Below, in pieces: positions 33,951 to 43,214 of a stretch of 64,000 nt of DNA (positions within the stretch are counted from its first letter, which is position 1; each line of letters starts with the position of its first letter). The stretch spans positions 1 to 64,000 of the forward strand of contig NZ_JABJVM010000017.1 of assembly GCF_013820765.1 (NCBI RefSeq), written 5' to 3'. The notes under the pieces were generated by a model that was not told where the DNA came from, did no database searches, and was given only the letters and a program-made list of their open reading frames with translations. Both the position numbers and the translations under genes were made by a program. This stretch comes from Paenilisteria rustica (GTDB taxonomy: Bacteria > Bacillota > Bacilli > Lactobacillales > Listeriaceae).

Positions 33951-36056
33951 ATGTACCTATCTGCACGCTCACGAATCATTTTAGAAAAAATTCTATCGGT
34001 ACCCGGCGACATTTCGATTGCACAGCTCGCTTCTTATCTGGATGTCAGCGAACGAACCGTGCGTCGCGATTTAAAAGAAGTCGGCGAAACATTACAGGAT
34101 TTCAAATTAACCTTAGTCAAACACGGAAGTCGGCTCACCGTCACAGGTGCCTCTGCCCATCGCGACCGCATTCAAAAAAACATATTGGAGCTCGTCAATA
34201 ATGAGTTTACACCTTTTGAGAGACAACAAATCATCTTGCGGGTGCTTTTAAGCGAGTCCGAGCCAGTGAAATTGATTGCGCTTGCCAACGAACTTTCCGT
34301 CACCGTAGCCACTGTAAGCAGTGATTTAACCCGATTAGAAGAAGACTGGAACGGCAAAATCCATATTAAACGAAAACGTGGTATCGGCGTCGAATTAGAG
34401 TCTTCTATCTTAGAAAAACGCGAACTGCTTGGAGAACTACTTTTAATGACAGTTCCGAAGATTAAGCTCTATCAAATGTTCAGCGACCTCCTAGACGATA
34501 ACGAAGCCCAAATCGATGAGCGTATCGCGGATTTCGTCGACCTATCTCTTTTGCACATGTGCGATCCGATTATCACTAAATGGCTGAAAAAGCTTTCCTA
34601 TGAGATTAGTAATGATTCCTACATAAACGTGCTGACCTACCTCATGATAACGATTCAGCAAATTCCAAAAGGGAAAATCATCGCGAAAAGTGAGGGAAAT
34701 CATGTTTTCCTACAAGAATATCCTGAATACGACATCGCCGAACGAATTTTGCGTGATTGTTTGCCCGATATGGTCGAAATCCCAGATAGTGAAATCGCGG
34801 AGCTGACGATGCTCGTGCTCGAATCAGAAATTCGCCGCGGACAAGACGTTTTTTACCGAAATGAGAAAGTACAAGCCATTCGAATTGCGAAAAAGCTCAT
34901 TTCTCGTGTCGCGAAAGAAATTGATACACCGCTATCACAAATCAATGTTTTAAAAGGACTCACCGAACACATCCAGTATTCCATCATCCGATTGAAGAAA
35001 AAAATGCCGATGAGCAACCCGCTACTAGAAATGATTAAAGCGGAGTTCCCAGATCTATTTGATATCGTGCATACAGCAGCCTGTGACGTCTATCCCTTCA
35101 AACAAATTCCGGAAGAAGAGACCGGATTCATCGTCCTTCATTTCGAAGCCGCGATTATCCATTCAGAAAATATGCGACCGTATAGCGCACTTATCGTGAC
35201 CTCCCGAAGTAGCGGCATCAATACCTGGCTACAAGCAAGATTTCGGAAGCGCTTACCTAAGCTAAAAAAAATGAAGTTTATCACGCCAATTGATCTTATG
35301 AAAGAAACCAATCTAGAAAAATACGATATGATCCTCTCGACATCACACTTAGAGAATTTCACCCATGATTATCAATTTATCAGTATTTTTTTCACAGATA
35401 ATGAAATCAACGCTATCAATAAGAAGCTCGAAAAAATCGCAAACCGTAAGCAAAACGAGACTTTTCCAATGGATGCCGTTGCAACGACCGATTTCGAGAC
35501 TGCTTTATCAAGTTTAACTGCGATGCAAACCTATTATAATTTAATTATCTCACTCATTAAGGAAACCTATTTTACAGCGAGTAGCGTGATGACCCGCAAT
35601 TTAGAAGATAACCTTCGCAGCTTCAGTCAAGAAATCGCGCAAAAAACCAATCTAGCCGCGGATGACCTTTATGAACAATTAAATAAACACGAAAATCAAC
35701 GCAAAGTCTTGGCCTGCGGAACAAACACGGCCATGTTTCTTATCAATACAGAGGTTGAAACTGCCTCGATTCACGTTTTCGGCTCCAAGCATAATTTAGA
35801 AATGCACATCGCATCAGAAGGCAAAGTCAACATCACGAATATCCTCGTCTTCTTACTTCCAAATACCCTAACAAGCGAAGAAATCGAGATTTTCACCTAC
35901 TTAATCACGATGCTGACAGAGGATGAAATCGCGACTACCATGATTGAATCAGGCAACTCAGAAAAAATTAAAAATCTGATTCTCTCCATACTTCAAGAGT
36001 TTTTGGAGCAAAAAAATATCAATCATGTGGTGACTGATCGATCGCTTGGTTTCTAG
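33951..36056 (+). CDS. PRD-containing transcriptional regulator (MtlR/ManR-like architecture)
   Basis: A 701-residue multidomain protein: an HTH (residues about 12-60, ISIAQLASYLDVSERTVRRDL), a second HTH (about 90-135), two PRD domains (about 180-290 and 295-400), a PTS IIB-like region (about 405-490) and a C-terminal IIA-like region (about 540-690). PRD2 keeps a His (LTEHIQYSIIRL). PRD1 appears to have lost its His (VLTYLMITIQQI), the IIB loop reads VTSRSSGINT without the Cys, and the IIA loop ACGTNTAMF lacks the His. It sits between ald-tdcB and kbl-tdh, so it may sense something other than PTS phosphorylation. Confidence 0.8.
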   Translation: MYLSARSRIILEKILSVPGDISIAQLASYLDVSERTVRRDLKEVGETLQDFKLTLVKHGSRLTVTGASAHRDRIQKNILELVNNEFTPFERQQIILRVLLSESEPVKLIALANELSVTVATVSSDLTRLEEDWNGKIHIKRKRGIGVELESSILEKRELLGELLLMTVPKIKLYQMFSDLLDDNEAQIDERIADFVDLSLLHMCDPIITKWLKKLSYEISNDSYINVLTYLMITIQQIPKGKIIAKSEGNHVFLQEYPEYDIAERILRDCLPDMVEIPDSEIAELTMLVLESEIRRGQDVFYRNEKVQAIRIAKKLISRVAKEIDTPLSQINVLKGLTEHIQYSIIRLKKKMPMSNPLLEMIKAEFPDLFDIVHTAACDVYPFKQIPEEETGFIVLHFEAAIIHSENMRPYSALIVTSRSSGINTWLQARFRKRLPKLKKMKFITPIDLMKETNLEKYDMILSTSHLENFTHDYQFISIFFTDNEINAINKKLEKIANRKQNETFPMDAVATTDFETALSSLTAMQTYYNLIISLIKETYFTASSVMTRNLEDNLRSFSQEIAQKTNLAADDLYEQLNKHENQRKVLACGTNTAMFLINTEVETASIHVFGSKHNLEMHIASEGKVNITNILVFLLPNTLTSEEIEIFTYLITMLTEDEIATTMIESGNSEKIKNLILSILQEFLEQKNINHVVTDRSLGF

Positions 36057-36155
36057 TTTTAGTTTGGCATTACCGCGCCTGTCCTTCTCCCAACCCCATC
36101 CGGCGATAAGGACGCGTGATAATATATAAAAAATTTTTTAGGAGGAATCTCTCAC

Positions 36156-37346
36156 ATGACGAACAAAGTTTTAAACGACTTTCTAGAACCGCAATTACAA
36201 GCATTACGAGATCAAGGACTTTACAACACCATCGATACCGTTGAAGGTCCAAACGGCGCGAAAATCAAAGTGAACGGCGCTGAGTTGATTAACCTTTCTT
36301 CCAATAACTATTTAGGCTTTTCAAATGACGACCGCCTGAAAAAGAAATGCATCGAAGCAACCGAACAATATGGCGTCGGAGCTGGGGCTGTGCGTACTAT
36401 TAACGGCACCATGACCATCCATAATGAGCTGGAAACACGACTTGCAGAATTCAAACACACGGAAGCTGCAATCGCTTTCCAGTCTGGTTTCAACTGTAAT
36501 ATGGGAGCAATATCCGCCGTTATGACGAAAAAAGATGCCATTATTTCCGATGAACTAAATCACGCATCAATCATTGACGGGTGTCGCCTTTCCGGTGCCA
36601 AAGTACTGCGCGCCAAGCATCAAGATATGGACGATCTTCGCCGCGTCGCCAAAGAAGCAACAGAAAGCGGACTATATGAAAAAATTATGTACATCACGGA
36701 TGGCGTTTTTTCCATGGATGGCGATGTTGCCAAAATCCCTGAAATCGTTGCTATCGCAGAAGAATTCGGCTTAATTACTTATATAGATGACGCACATGGC
36801 TCAGGCGTAATGGGCAAAGGTGCTGGAACCGTGAAACATTTCGGTATGTCTGATAAAATCGACTTCCAAATGGGCACACTATCCAAAGCAATTGGCGTTG
36901 TCGGCGGCTACGTAGCAGGCTCTCAACAACTTATCGACTGGCTAAAAGTTCGAGCTAGACCGTTCCTATTCTCCACCTCTTTAACACCAGGTACCGCGGC
37001 TGCCTGTATCGAAGCTATCGATATCATGGAAAGCGACCCAGAACGTATGGAAAAACTGTGGGAAAATGGCACGTATCTCAAAGCTGGCTTAGCGAAATTA
37101 GGTTTTGACATCGGACATTCAGAAACACCAATCACACCTTGCATCATCGGCGACGAAAACCTAACACAGCAATTCTCTCGCCGCTTATTAGAAGAAGGCG
37201 TGTACGCAAAATCCATCGTCTTCCCAACTGTTCCAAAAGGTACCGGCCGCGTTCGTAATATGCCAACCGCTGCCCACACAAGAGAAATGCTCGACGAAGT
37301 ACTAGCAACCTACGAAAAAGTCGGCAAAGAATTAAAAGTCATCTAA
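36156..37346 (+). CDS. kbl: Glycine C-acetyltransferase (2-amino-3-ketobutyrate CoA ligase)
   Basis: A 396-residue alpha-oxoamine synthase with PLP Lys K244 in [25 protein letters not shown], and [11 protein letters not shown]. It cleaves 2-amino-3-ketobutyrate with CoA to glycine and acetyl-CoA, the second step of threonine degradation. AGGAGG precedes the ATG. The next gene encodes the matching dehydrogenase, separated by a 222-base structured gap. Confidence 0.92.
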   Translation: MTNKVLNDFLEPQLQALRDQGLYNTIDTVEGPNGAKIKVNGAELINLSSNNYLGFSNDDRLKKKCIEATEQYGVGAGAVRTINGTMTIHNELETRLAEFKHTEAAIAFQSGFNCNMGAISAVMTKKDAIISDELNHASIIDGCRLSGAKVLRAKHQDMDDLRRVAKEATESGLYEKIMYITDGVFSMDGDVAKIPEIVAIAEEFGLITYIDDAHGSGVMGKGAGTVKHFGMSDKIDFQMGTLSKAIGVVGGYVAGSQQLIDWLKVRARPFLFSTSLTPGTAAACIEAIDIMESDPERMEKLWENGTYLKAGLAKLGFDIGHSETPITPCIIGDENLTQQFSRRLLEEGVYAKSIVFPTVPKGTGRVRNMPTAAHTREMLDEVLATYEKVGKELKVI

Positions 37347-37351
37347 AAACA

Positions 37352-37477
37352 GGCTGGGAGAAAGTGATTCCAAATGCACTTTCATTCCCTTCCAAAGCAC
37401 AATACCAACTCAATACGTGTGAATAAAGAACAAAAAAGAGCAGCTGAGTGCACATTCGTCTCAATGTTCACCCAGCC
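37352..37477 (+). promoter_or_regulatory. Structured leader between kbl and tdh
   Basis: GGCTGGG-A-GAA (37352-37362) pairs with TTC-A-CCCAGCC (37467-37477), enclosing a second perfect hairpin, GAAAGTG/CACTTTC. The region has no convincing reading frame. It may be an attenuator, a processing site or a cis-regulatory RNA for tdh. No known riboswitch was recognised. Confidence 0.4.
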
Positions 37478-37568
37478 GATTACTCTTTCTAACACCAAAC
37501 TTAATTATACCACTAAAGCGAACAGAACATATAAAAATACGATTTCTAATCCAATGGAGGTTTTTTAA

Positions 37569-38540
37569 ATGAAAAAAGTACTTATTACGGGTTGTCTAGG
37601 TCAAATTGGTTCTGAATTAACGATGCGTTTGCGCGCTGAAAACGGCACGGATAGTGTTATCGCTACAGACATCCGCCGTATTGCTGGCAATGAAGTAATT
37701 GAAAGCGGTCCCTTCGAAATTTTGGACGTTACCGATAAAGATAAGATGATGGATATCGCGCGTGAATATGAAGTCGACACGATTATTCATTTGGCGGCCT
37801 TACTTTCTGCTGTGGCCGAAGAAAAGCCACAACTCGCGTGGAGCCTCAATATGGGCGGCCTTGTCAACGCGCTTGAAGTCGCTCGCGAACTGAACCTAAA
37901 ATTCTTCACACCAAGCTCCATCGGCTCATTCGGACCTGGTACGCCGGCGGACAATACACCACAAGACACCCTGCAACGCCCAACGACCATGTACGGCGTT
38001 ACCAAAGTCAGCGGTGAGCTCTTATGTGACTACTACTTCCAAAAATTTGGCGTAGATACACGCGGCGTCCGTTTCCCAGGCTTGATTTCCTATAAAACAT
38101 TACCAGGCGGCGGAACCACCGATTACGCTGTAGACATCTATTACGAAGCACTGAAAAATAAGAGTTACACCTCATTCATCGATAAAGGCACACACATGGA
38201 TATGATGTATATGCCAGACGCGATCGATGCCATTATCAAATTGATGAAAGCGGATCCAAAACGTTTAATTCATCGCAATGCCTTCAATATCACGGCAATG
38301 AGCTTTGAACCAGAACAAATCGCTGCTTCGATTCGCAAATTTATTCCTGATTTTGAGTTAAAATACGACGTTGATCCAGCCCGCCAAGCCATCGCAGACT
38401 CATGGCCCGATTCACTTGATGCAAGCTGCGCTAGAAACGAATGGGATTTTGACCCGCAATATGACCTAGACCGTATGACAAAAGATATGCTGGAAAAGCT
38501 GACAAAAAAGCTAGAAAATGATACAGTAGTAAGGCATTAA
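37569..38540 (+). CDS. tdh: L-threonine 3-dehydrogenase, SDR (epimerase-like) type
   Basis: A 323-residue extended SDR protein: NAD-binding [10 protein letters not shown] at residues 8-17 and catalytic YGVTK (Y142, K146). Closely resembles the UDP-galactose-epimerase-like threonine dehydrogenases, not the zinc MDR type. It oxidises threonine to 2-amino-3-ketobutyrate for Kbl. GGAGG lies upstream of the ATG. Pathway order fits the neighbourhood. Confidence 0.9.
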   Translation: MKKVLITGCLGQIGSELTMRLRAENGTDSVIATDIRRIAGNEVIESGPFEILDVTDKDKMMDIAREYEVDTIIHLAALLSAVAEEKPQLAWSLNMGGLVNALEVARELNLKFFTPSSIGSFGPGTPADNTPQDTLQRPTTMYGVTKVSGELLCDYYFQKFGVDTRGVRFPGLISYKTLPGGGTTDYAVDIYYEALKNKSYTSFIDKGTHMDMMYMPDAIDAIIKLMKADPKRLIHRNAFNITAMSFEPEQIAASIRKFIPDFELKYDVDPARQAIADSWPDSLDASCARNEWDFDPQYDLDRMTKDMLEKLTKKLENDTVVRH

Positions 38541-38630
38541 TAAATTTCTATTTTTAATAAAACAACTGTTGCGTAGGGATCGGTGTTCAGAGGGAGCGCT
38601 GATTCCTGACAACAAGCGAGGGGAAAACAC

Positions 38631-39956
38631 ATGGAAAATCAGAAACTAAAAAAAGAGATTGGCTTTTTTACTGCACTAACCATTGTTATGGGAACTGTTA
38701 TTGGTTCCGGCGTATTCTTCAAACCTGAGGCCGTTTATTCAGCAACAGGAACCGCGAGTCTTGGTTTACTAGCTTGGATTCTCGGCGGTGTTATCACCAT
38801 TTGTGGAGGGCTAACCGCAGCCGAACTCTCCGCTGCTATCCCACAAACCGGTGGAATGATGATGTACCTTCAAAAAACATATGGCAAATTAACCGCGTAC
38901 TTACTTGGTTGGGCACAAACCGTGATCTATTTCCCAGCAAACATCGCGGCATTATCGATCATTTTTGCAACACAAGTCGCTAACCTTTTCGGAACTGGTG
39001 ACGGCATTATCGTTCCAGTTGCCATCGCTGCCGCAGTGTTTATTATGCTCATGAATTTTATCGGTGCAAAAGTTGCTGGATCCTTCCAAGCAGTCACAAC
39101 AATCTGTAAACTGGTACCGCTTATCTTAATTATTATATTTGGACTTTTTCATCAAGGTGACGTCGCGTTCCGGTTATTCCCGATAAGCGTAGAAGATCAC
39201 CCATTTTTGACAAGCTTAGGATCAGGTCTCGTAGCAACAATGTTTGCATATGACGGCTGGATTCACGTTGGTAACATTGCCGGCGAAATGAAAAACCCGA
39301 AAAAAGATCTACCAAAAGCAATCGTGTTCGGGCTAACAGGTGTTATGTTGGTTTACTTATTGATCAATATCGCTTACCTGTTCGTGATGCCAGCCGCTGC
39401 ACTAGCTGCTACAGCAACACCAGCGTCTGACGTTGCGAATATCATTTTCGGCTCGATTGGTGGTAAATTGATTACTGTTGGTATTCTGATTTCCGTATTC
39501 GGAACGATCAACGGCTACACAATGACCGGAATTCGGATTCCATATGCAATGGCTCTTGATAATCAACTGCCATTCAGTAACTGGTTTAAGAAACTTGGTG
39601 TCAAAAGTAGTGTCCCTTACAACGGTGGAATTGTCATCTTACTTATCTCCATCATCATGATTTTCACAGGGCAATTCAATCAACTAACCGATATGCTTAT
39701 CTTCGTTATTTGGATTTTCTACACACTTACATTCATCGCCGTCTTCGTACTACGAAAACGAGAACCAGAACTCGCCCGGCCATACAAAGTTCCACTCTAT
39801 CCAGTGATACCAATCATTGCGATTCTAGGTGGTGCCTTCATCGTCTTCAATACCCTATTCACACAACCGATGAACGCCGGAATTGGACTAGTTCTAACAG
39901 CAATTGGACTACCGATCTATCTTTATAAAAAGAAAAAAGGTCATTTTTCTGAATAA
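38631..39956 (+). CDS. APC-family amino acid permease (SteT-like)
   Basis: A 441-residue permease with 12 TM segments and TM1 signature MGTVIGSGVFFKPEAVY (unwound GSG). It resembles the serine/threonine exchanger SteT and other LAT-like transporters. Located right after kbl-tdh, it probably supplies threonine or serine to the pathway. A terminator follows. Confidence 0.85.
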   Translation: MENQKLKKEIGFFTALTIVMGTVIGSGVFFKPEAVYSATGTASLGLLAWILGGVITICGGLTAAELSAAIPQTGGMMMYLQKTYGKLTAYLLGWAQTVIYFPANIAALSIIFATQVANLFGTGDGIIVPVAIAAAVFIMLMNFIGAKVAGSFQAVTTICKLVPLILIIIFGLFHQGDVAFRLFPISVEDHPFLTSLGSGLVATMFAYDGWIHVGNIAGEMKNPKKDLPKAIVFGLTGVMLVYLLINIAYLFVMPAAALAATATPASDVANIIFGSIGGKLITVGILISVFGTINGYTMTGIRIPYAMALDNQLPFSNWFKKLGVKSSVPYNGGIVILLISIIMIFTGQFNQLTDMLIFVIWIFYTLTFIAVFVLRKREPELARPYKVPLYPVIPIIAILGGAFIVFNTLFTQPMNAGIGLVLTAIGLPIYLYKKKKGHFSE

Positions 39957-39962
39957 CAGTAG

Positions 39963-40006
39963 TAAAAGCATTGGAAACTGGTTTTCACACCAACTTCCAA
40001 TGCTTT
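39963..40006. terminator. Bidirectional terminator between permease and esterase
   Basis: AAAAGCATTGGAAA and TTCCAATGCTTTT form a stem with A/T runs on both sides, between convergent genes. Confidence 0.9.
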
Positions 40007-40008
40007 TC

Positions 40009-41733
40009 TTACTTCACCCAGAGACTCTTATTGTTGAAATAGGCATCTAATTCACTACTAAACCATCGCCCATTTAATACATCATGAATTATTGTATTTT
40101 TTGCGTTTTCAGGAATGGTCTGATCCTTTTTTATCGCATCAATGATTGTTTGGTTTGTTTTTGTTTCTTTTGTCATCGTAGCCTTCGCATCAACTTCATT
40201 TGCGTCAAGCACTAGGCTTGCCTGATTATCTTTTTTCCATGCCGACCAAGTTGTTAGGGCAGCGCCGTTCGGATTGCCTTCATGCAAGAAATTTTTCAAG
40301 TAGCCGCGGAACAGTTCTTTCAATTGCTGCGCTCCTTCTAGTCCGTATGACTCACTCATCGTTCCTAAATAGCTCTCATTATTCGTATCTAACAACGGTA
40401 TGAAAACACCATGAAACGCGCCTGCCAAATCCATATCATCCGTCTTCGTCAAATGCGTGCCAAACTGCATTTCCATATTATAAATCGGTGCCGAATACTG
40501 ATCTGCCAATTTCTCAGCTGACTTCTGTGTATTAAATAATCGGTAAAAATCGCTTCCGTATTTCTTCGCAAAATCAAATTCCGCCAGTTTGCTCGCATCA
40601 CTCGGTATCGTCCCATCTCCAATACTTGCGGCAAAATACGGATCTCCCATCGCGAAAAATGAAAACTCGGATGCGCCAGTAAACATCATCAATGGAACAT
40701 CTGAATAATTCGCATCATCAAAACCATTTTTCGGCAATACGGTCCCATCTGTGTACAAATGAGGAAACGCACTCATTCGAATAGCAGCATCCCCCATCAA
40801 ACCACTAAGCCGTTTGGCAGGTAGTTGATAAAGATAGTCACGAACATCTTTACCGCTTGTTTGTAACCATTGATATGCCTCATCCTCGTCGTTTTTCATC
40901 TTATCTTCTACAACGAGTGGTGCAATCGCTTTTGCAAATACTTTAATGCTATCCTCTTCACTCGCTGTCGTCATCCCACCGCTGAATGCAATCGCTTTTT
41001 GATATTTATCTTTAAAGAGTGGAGAAGCAAGTGTTGCCATCACATCTCTACCTCCAGCCGAAAATCCTGAAAGCGTAATATTGTCTTTATCTCCACCAAA
41101 AGCCTCAATATTGTCTTTTACCCAATCTAGAGAAGCCGCCATATCAAGCATCGCATAATTCCCTGAATCCTCTAAATCGTCACCTGTATTCAGCGCTGGC
41201 AACGGGTTAAAGCCTAATGGACCTAATCGATAATTAACCGAAACAAAAACCGTCTCTAAATCCTTCACAAAAGCTTCCCCTGATAGTTCAGCCGATGTCC
41301 CACCTTGATTATTTCCACCATGAAGATACACCATTACGGGGAGCTCTTTCTTCTCCGTGTTAGGACGGTAAATATCTAGGTTTAAATTGTCTTCACTGCC
41401 GATTACACCATCAGCACCTGCCTGTATAAATGCCTGGCTATCTTTTTTAGAAGCATCGAATGTGCCCTCAAATTTTTCAAGCTCATGAGGCTTTTTCCAG
41501 CGTAAATCCCCTATTGGTGCCTTCGCGTAAGGAACGGCTTTCCACGCTAAAACATTCTCATCCGTATTTGTGTATCCTTTGATATTTCCATATTGTGTTT
41601 TTTGGACTTCTCCCATTTTATACGTTTGATTTTGCGCCGTTTCATTATCCTTCTTTTCCCCACTTAAATTACCACAACTCACAAGTACTAACATGATTAA
41701 AACAAAGAGCAATATTGAAATAGTTTTCTTCAT
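40009..41733 (-). CDS. Carboxylesterase type B lipoprotein
   Basis: A 574-residue secreted lipoprotein: lipobox LVSC with Cys20, oxyanion HGGNNQGG, nucleophile in LSGFSAGG (S225; the usual form is ESAGG), an acidic residue in GASEF, and His in AGAFHGVFIPLL. The type B carboxylesterase/para-nitrobenzyl-esterase fold is clear. Membrane anchoring on the outer face is unusual for this family, which is mostly cytosolic in Bacillus. A cre site overlaps its promoter region. Confidence 0.85.
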   Translation of the reverse strand: MKKTISILLFVLIMLVLVSCGNLSGEKKDNETAQNQTYKMGEVQKTQYGNIKGYTNTDENVLAWKAVPYAKAPIGDLRWKKPHELEKFEGTFDASKKDSQAFIQAGADGVIGSEDNLNLDIYRPNTEKKELPVMVYLHGGNNQGGTSAELSGEAFVKDLETVFVSVNYRLGPLGFNPLPALNTGDDLEDSGNYAMLDMAASLDWVKDNIEAFGGDKDNITLSGFSAGGRDVMATLASPLFKDKYQKAIAFSGGMTTASEEDSIKVFAKAIAPLVVEDKMKNDEDEAYQWLQTSGKDVRDYLYQLPAKRLSGLMGDAAIRMSAFPHLYTDGTVLPKNGFDDANYSDVPLMMFTGASEFSFFAMGDPYFAASIGDGTIPSDASKLAEFDFAKKYGSDFYRLFNTQKSAEKLADQYSAPIYNMEMQFGTHLTKTDDMDLAGAFHGVFIPLLDTNNESYLGTMSESYGLEGAQQLKELFRGYLKNFLHEGNPNGAALTTWSAWKKDNQASLVLDANEVDAKATMTKETKTNQTIIDAIKKDQTIPENAKNTIIHDVLNGRWFSSELDAYFNNKSLWVK

Positions 41734-41762
41734 TTTTTTTCCCCCTTAAATTGAACTTAAAA

Positions 41763-41786
41763 AGAAACCGCTTTCACTATATTATA
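41763..41786 (-). promoter_or_regulatory. -10 box and cre site of the esterase gene
   Basis: TATAAT (41781-41786, minus strand) is followed by TGAAAGCGGTTTCT (41763-41776), which matches the CcpA cre consensus at nearly every position and covers the likely start site. Glucose repression is inferred. Confidence 0.65.
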
Positions 41787-41910
41787 TCATGGGAAAATGC
41801 TTATAAATATGTACATTTTGTTACGTTTTCCAATGTATATTTACCTATTCCGAGTAATTTGGTAATTTAAACGGAGATTTACTCACTGTTTTTTTCTAAA
41901 AAGCAAAGCA

Positions 41911-41953
41911 AAAAACGCTTGAAGCATATTATACATCAATGCTTCAAGCGTTT
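41911..41953 (-). terminator. Terminator of ssrA
   Basis: AAACGCTTGAAGCAT and ATGCTTCAAGCGTTT arms with T-run in minus-strand reading, ten bases after the tmRNA 3' end. Confidence 0.92.
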
Positions 41954-41963
41954 CTCCATTTAA

Positions 41964-42328
41964 TGGAGACGGTGGGAGTCGAACCCACGTCCAGAAATAA
42001 CGGCACTTAGACTTCTACGAGCGTAGTCGTCGTATTAGATTTTCGCATATACATCAGCCCGACAACAGGCTTCCATAAAGCTAGTCTGATTAAGCTCTTC
42101 TCCTAAGCCCCAGACGGAGAGTTAGAATCGTATCCCACTTAATTTGAGACCCTTACCGTAGCACATGGGCGATGCACGGAGGATCAGCTATCGACTGTTC
42201 TTAGGCAGCGAAAGCTAGGTTATTATTAGTTTTGCCAGTTATTATTGGCTTTGACGTTTGTAACGAGGCCGATCCCCCCGACTCGCAATCCAAGCTCGAA
42301 CTATCCCTGTCGAATCCGTAACGTCCCC
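41964..42328 (-). ncRNA. ssrA: tmRNA
   Basis: The 5' end GGGGACGTTACGGATTCGAC (42328 downward) and 3' end GGTTCGACTCCCACCGTCTCCA (41964; a T-arm plus acceptor) form the tRNA-like domain of a 365-nt tmRNA. CCA is not encoded. The tag frame (42239-42201) reads ACT GGC AAA ACT AAT AAT AAC CTA GCT TTC GCT GCC TAA: (T)GKTNNNLAFAA. It rescues stalled ribosomes with SmpB, encoded just upstream. The tag begins like the Bacillus tag (GKTN) and ends like the Listeria one (NLAFAA). Confidence 0.97.
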
Positions 42329-42373
42329 GTGATAATAGAGCTTACTCTTAGTAAATTGGCGACAACCGCTCGC

Positions 42374-42525
42374 ATTCAGCGAGTTTTGCAGACTTTTCGG
42401 TTCTGCTACACAAGAGCAGTTTCGCTTAACTTCTCACATGGTCGGGGATAGTACCCCCTTCCTGTTTTCAGTCATCATGTACAGTCGTACACGCAGCTCT
42501 CCGGCTTCTGCAAAACTCGCTGAAT
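42374..42525. repeat. Terminal-inverted-repeat element, copy 2 (152 bp)
   Basis: Perfect 19-bp ends, ATTCAGCGAGTTTTGCAGA and its complement. The interior shares CTTCTCACATGGTCG, CCTGTTTTCAGTCA and TGTACGACTGTACA-type segments with the elements at 54003 and 60523, although the ends differ from theirs. It lies 46 bases upstream of the tmRNA 5' end, inside the probable ssrA primary transcript. Confidence 0.85.
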
Positions 42526-42674
42526 ACAAACGCTTTCGCTCAATTTGTTTAAAGCATAATCTTCGTCCTACCCAAAAGATAGGTTCCGTGATTCTGCATA
42601 ATTTAGAGTTAAGATCAGTGTACCACGAGAAAAATGTTTCTTTTTGCGAAACACCAAACGTGACAGTAACTAGT

Positions 42675-42703
42675 ATTATACACGAACGGCTCGCAAATGG
42701 CAA
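42675..42703 (-). promoter_or_regulatory. Sigma-A promoter reading toward ssrA
   Basis: TTGCCA (42698-42703), 17 bases, TATAAT (42675-42680), in minus-strand sense. The start would give a pre-tmRNA leader of about 340 bases that includes the inverted-repeat element. A closer promoter near 42340 has a poor -35. Confidence 0.65.
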
Positions 42704-42734
42704 ATTAAAGCCAATCACGAGCAACATCTAAATC

Positions 42735-43199
42735 TTATCGCTGTCTTTCTTTAAACGCCCGCTCCACATCACGTTTCGCTTCTTTATTCTTCAAATCTTG
42801 GCGCTTATCGTATTTCTTCTTACCTTTCGCCACACCAATCAGCACTTTTGCATAGCCGTCCTTGATATACATTTTCAGCGGAATAATCGAGTACCCCGCC
42901 TCTTTTGTCTCACCGATCAACTTGCTAATTTGCTTCTTGTGTAACAATAACTTACGCGTTCGTAGCGGATCATGATTGTAGCGATTTCCCTGCTCATACG
43001 GACTAATATGCATATTATGCAAGAAAATTTCGCCACGATCGATTCGCGCATAGGCATCTTTCAAATTCACGCGCGCATTACGAACCGACTTGATCTCCGT
43101 TCCCTGAAGCACAATCCCAGCTTCAAAAGTTTCTTCAATCGCATAATCATGACGCGCCTTCTTATTTTGCGCTAGTAAACGTCCATCACCTTTAGGCAT
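42735..43199 (-). CDS. smpB: SsrA-binding protein
   Basis: A 154-residue protein: [38 protein letters not shown] opening, SPYEQGN, and the basic C-terminal tail [21 protein letters not shown] that enters the ribosome decoding site. It follows rnr by 15 bases and precedes ssrA, so the trans-translation partners and RNase R are clustered. Confidence 0.97.
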   Translation of the reverse strand: MPKGDGRLLAQNKKARHDYAIEETFEAGIVLQGTEIKSVRNARVNLKDAYARIDRGEIFLHNMHISPYEQGNRYNHDPLRTRKLLLHKKQISKLIGETKEAGYSIIPLKMYIKDGYAKVLIGVAKGKKKYDKRQDLKNKEAKRDVERAFKERQR

Positions 43200-43214
43200 A
43201 TTACATCTTCCCTT

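Noticed and set aside
36060-36130. Sigma-54 promoter before kbl
   Set aside because: TTGGCATTACCGCGCC lacks the GG-N10-GC spacing, and the PRD regulator has no AAA+ domain.
37374-37568. Plus-strand frame of 64 codons between kbl and tdh
   Set aside because: No Shine-Dalgarno sequence, unlikely composition, and it overlaps the paired leader structure and the tdh ribosome site.
42245-42731. Short frames on both strands around ssrA and the repeat element
   Set aside because: They run through tmRNA and inverted-repeat sequence and have no ribosome sites.
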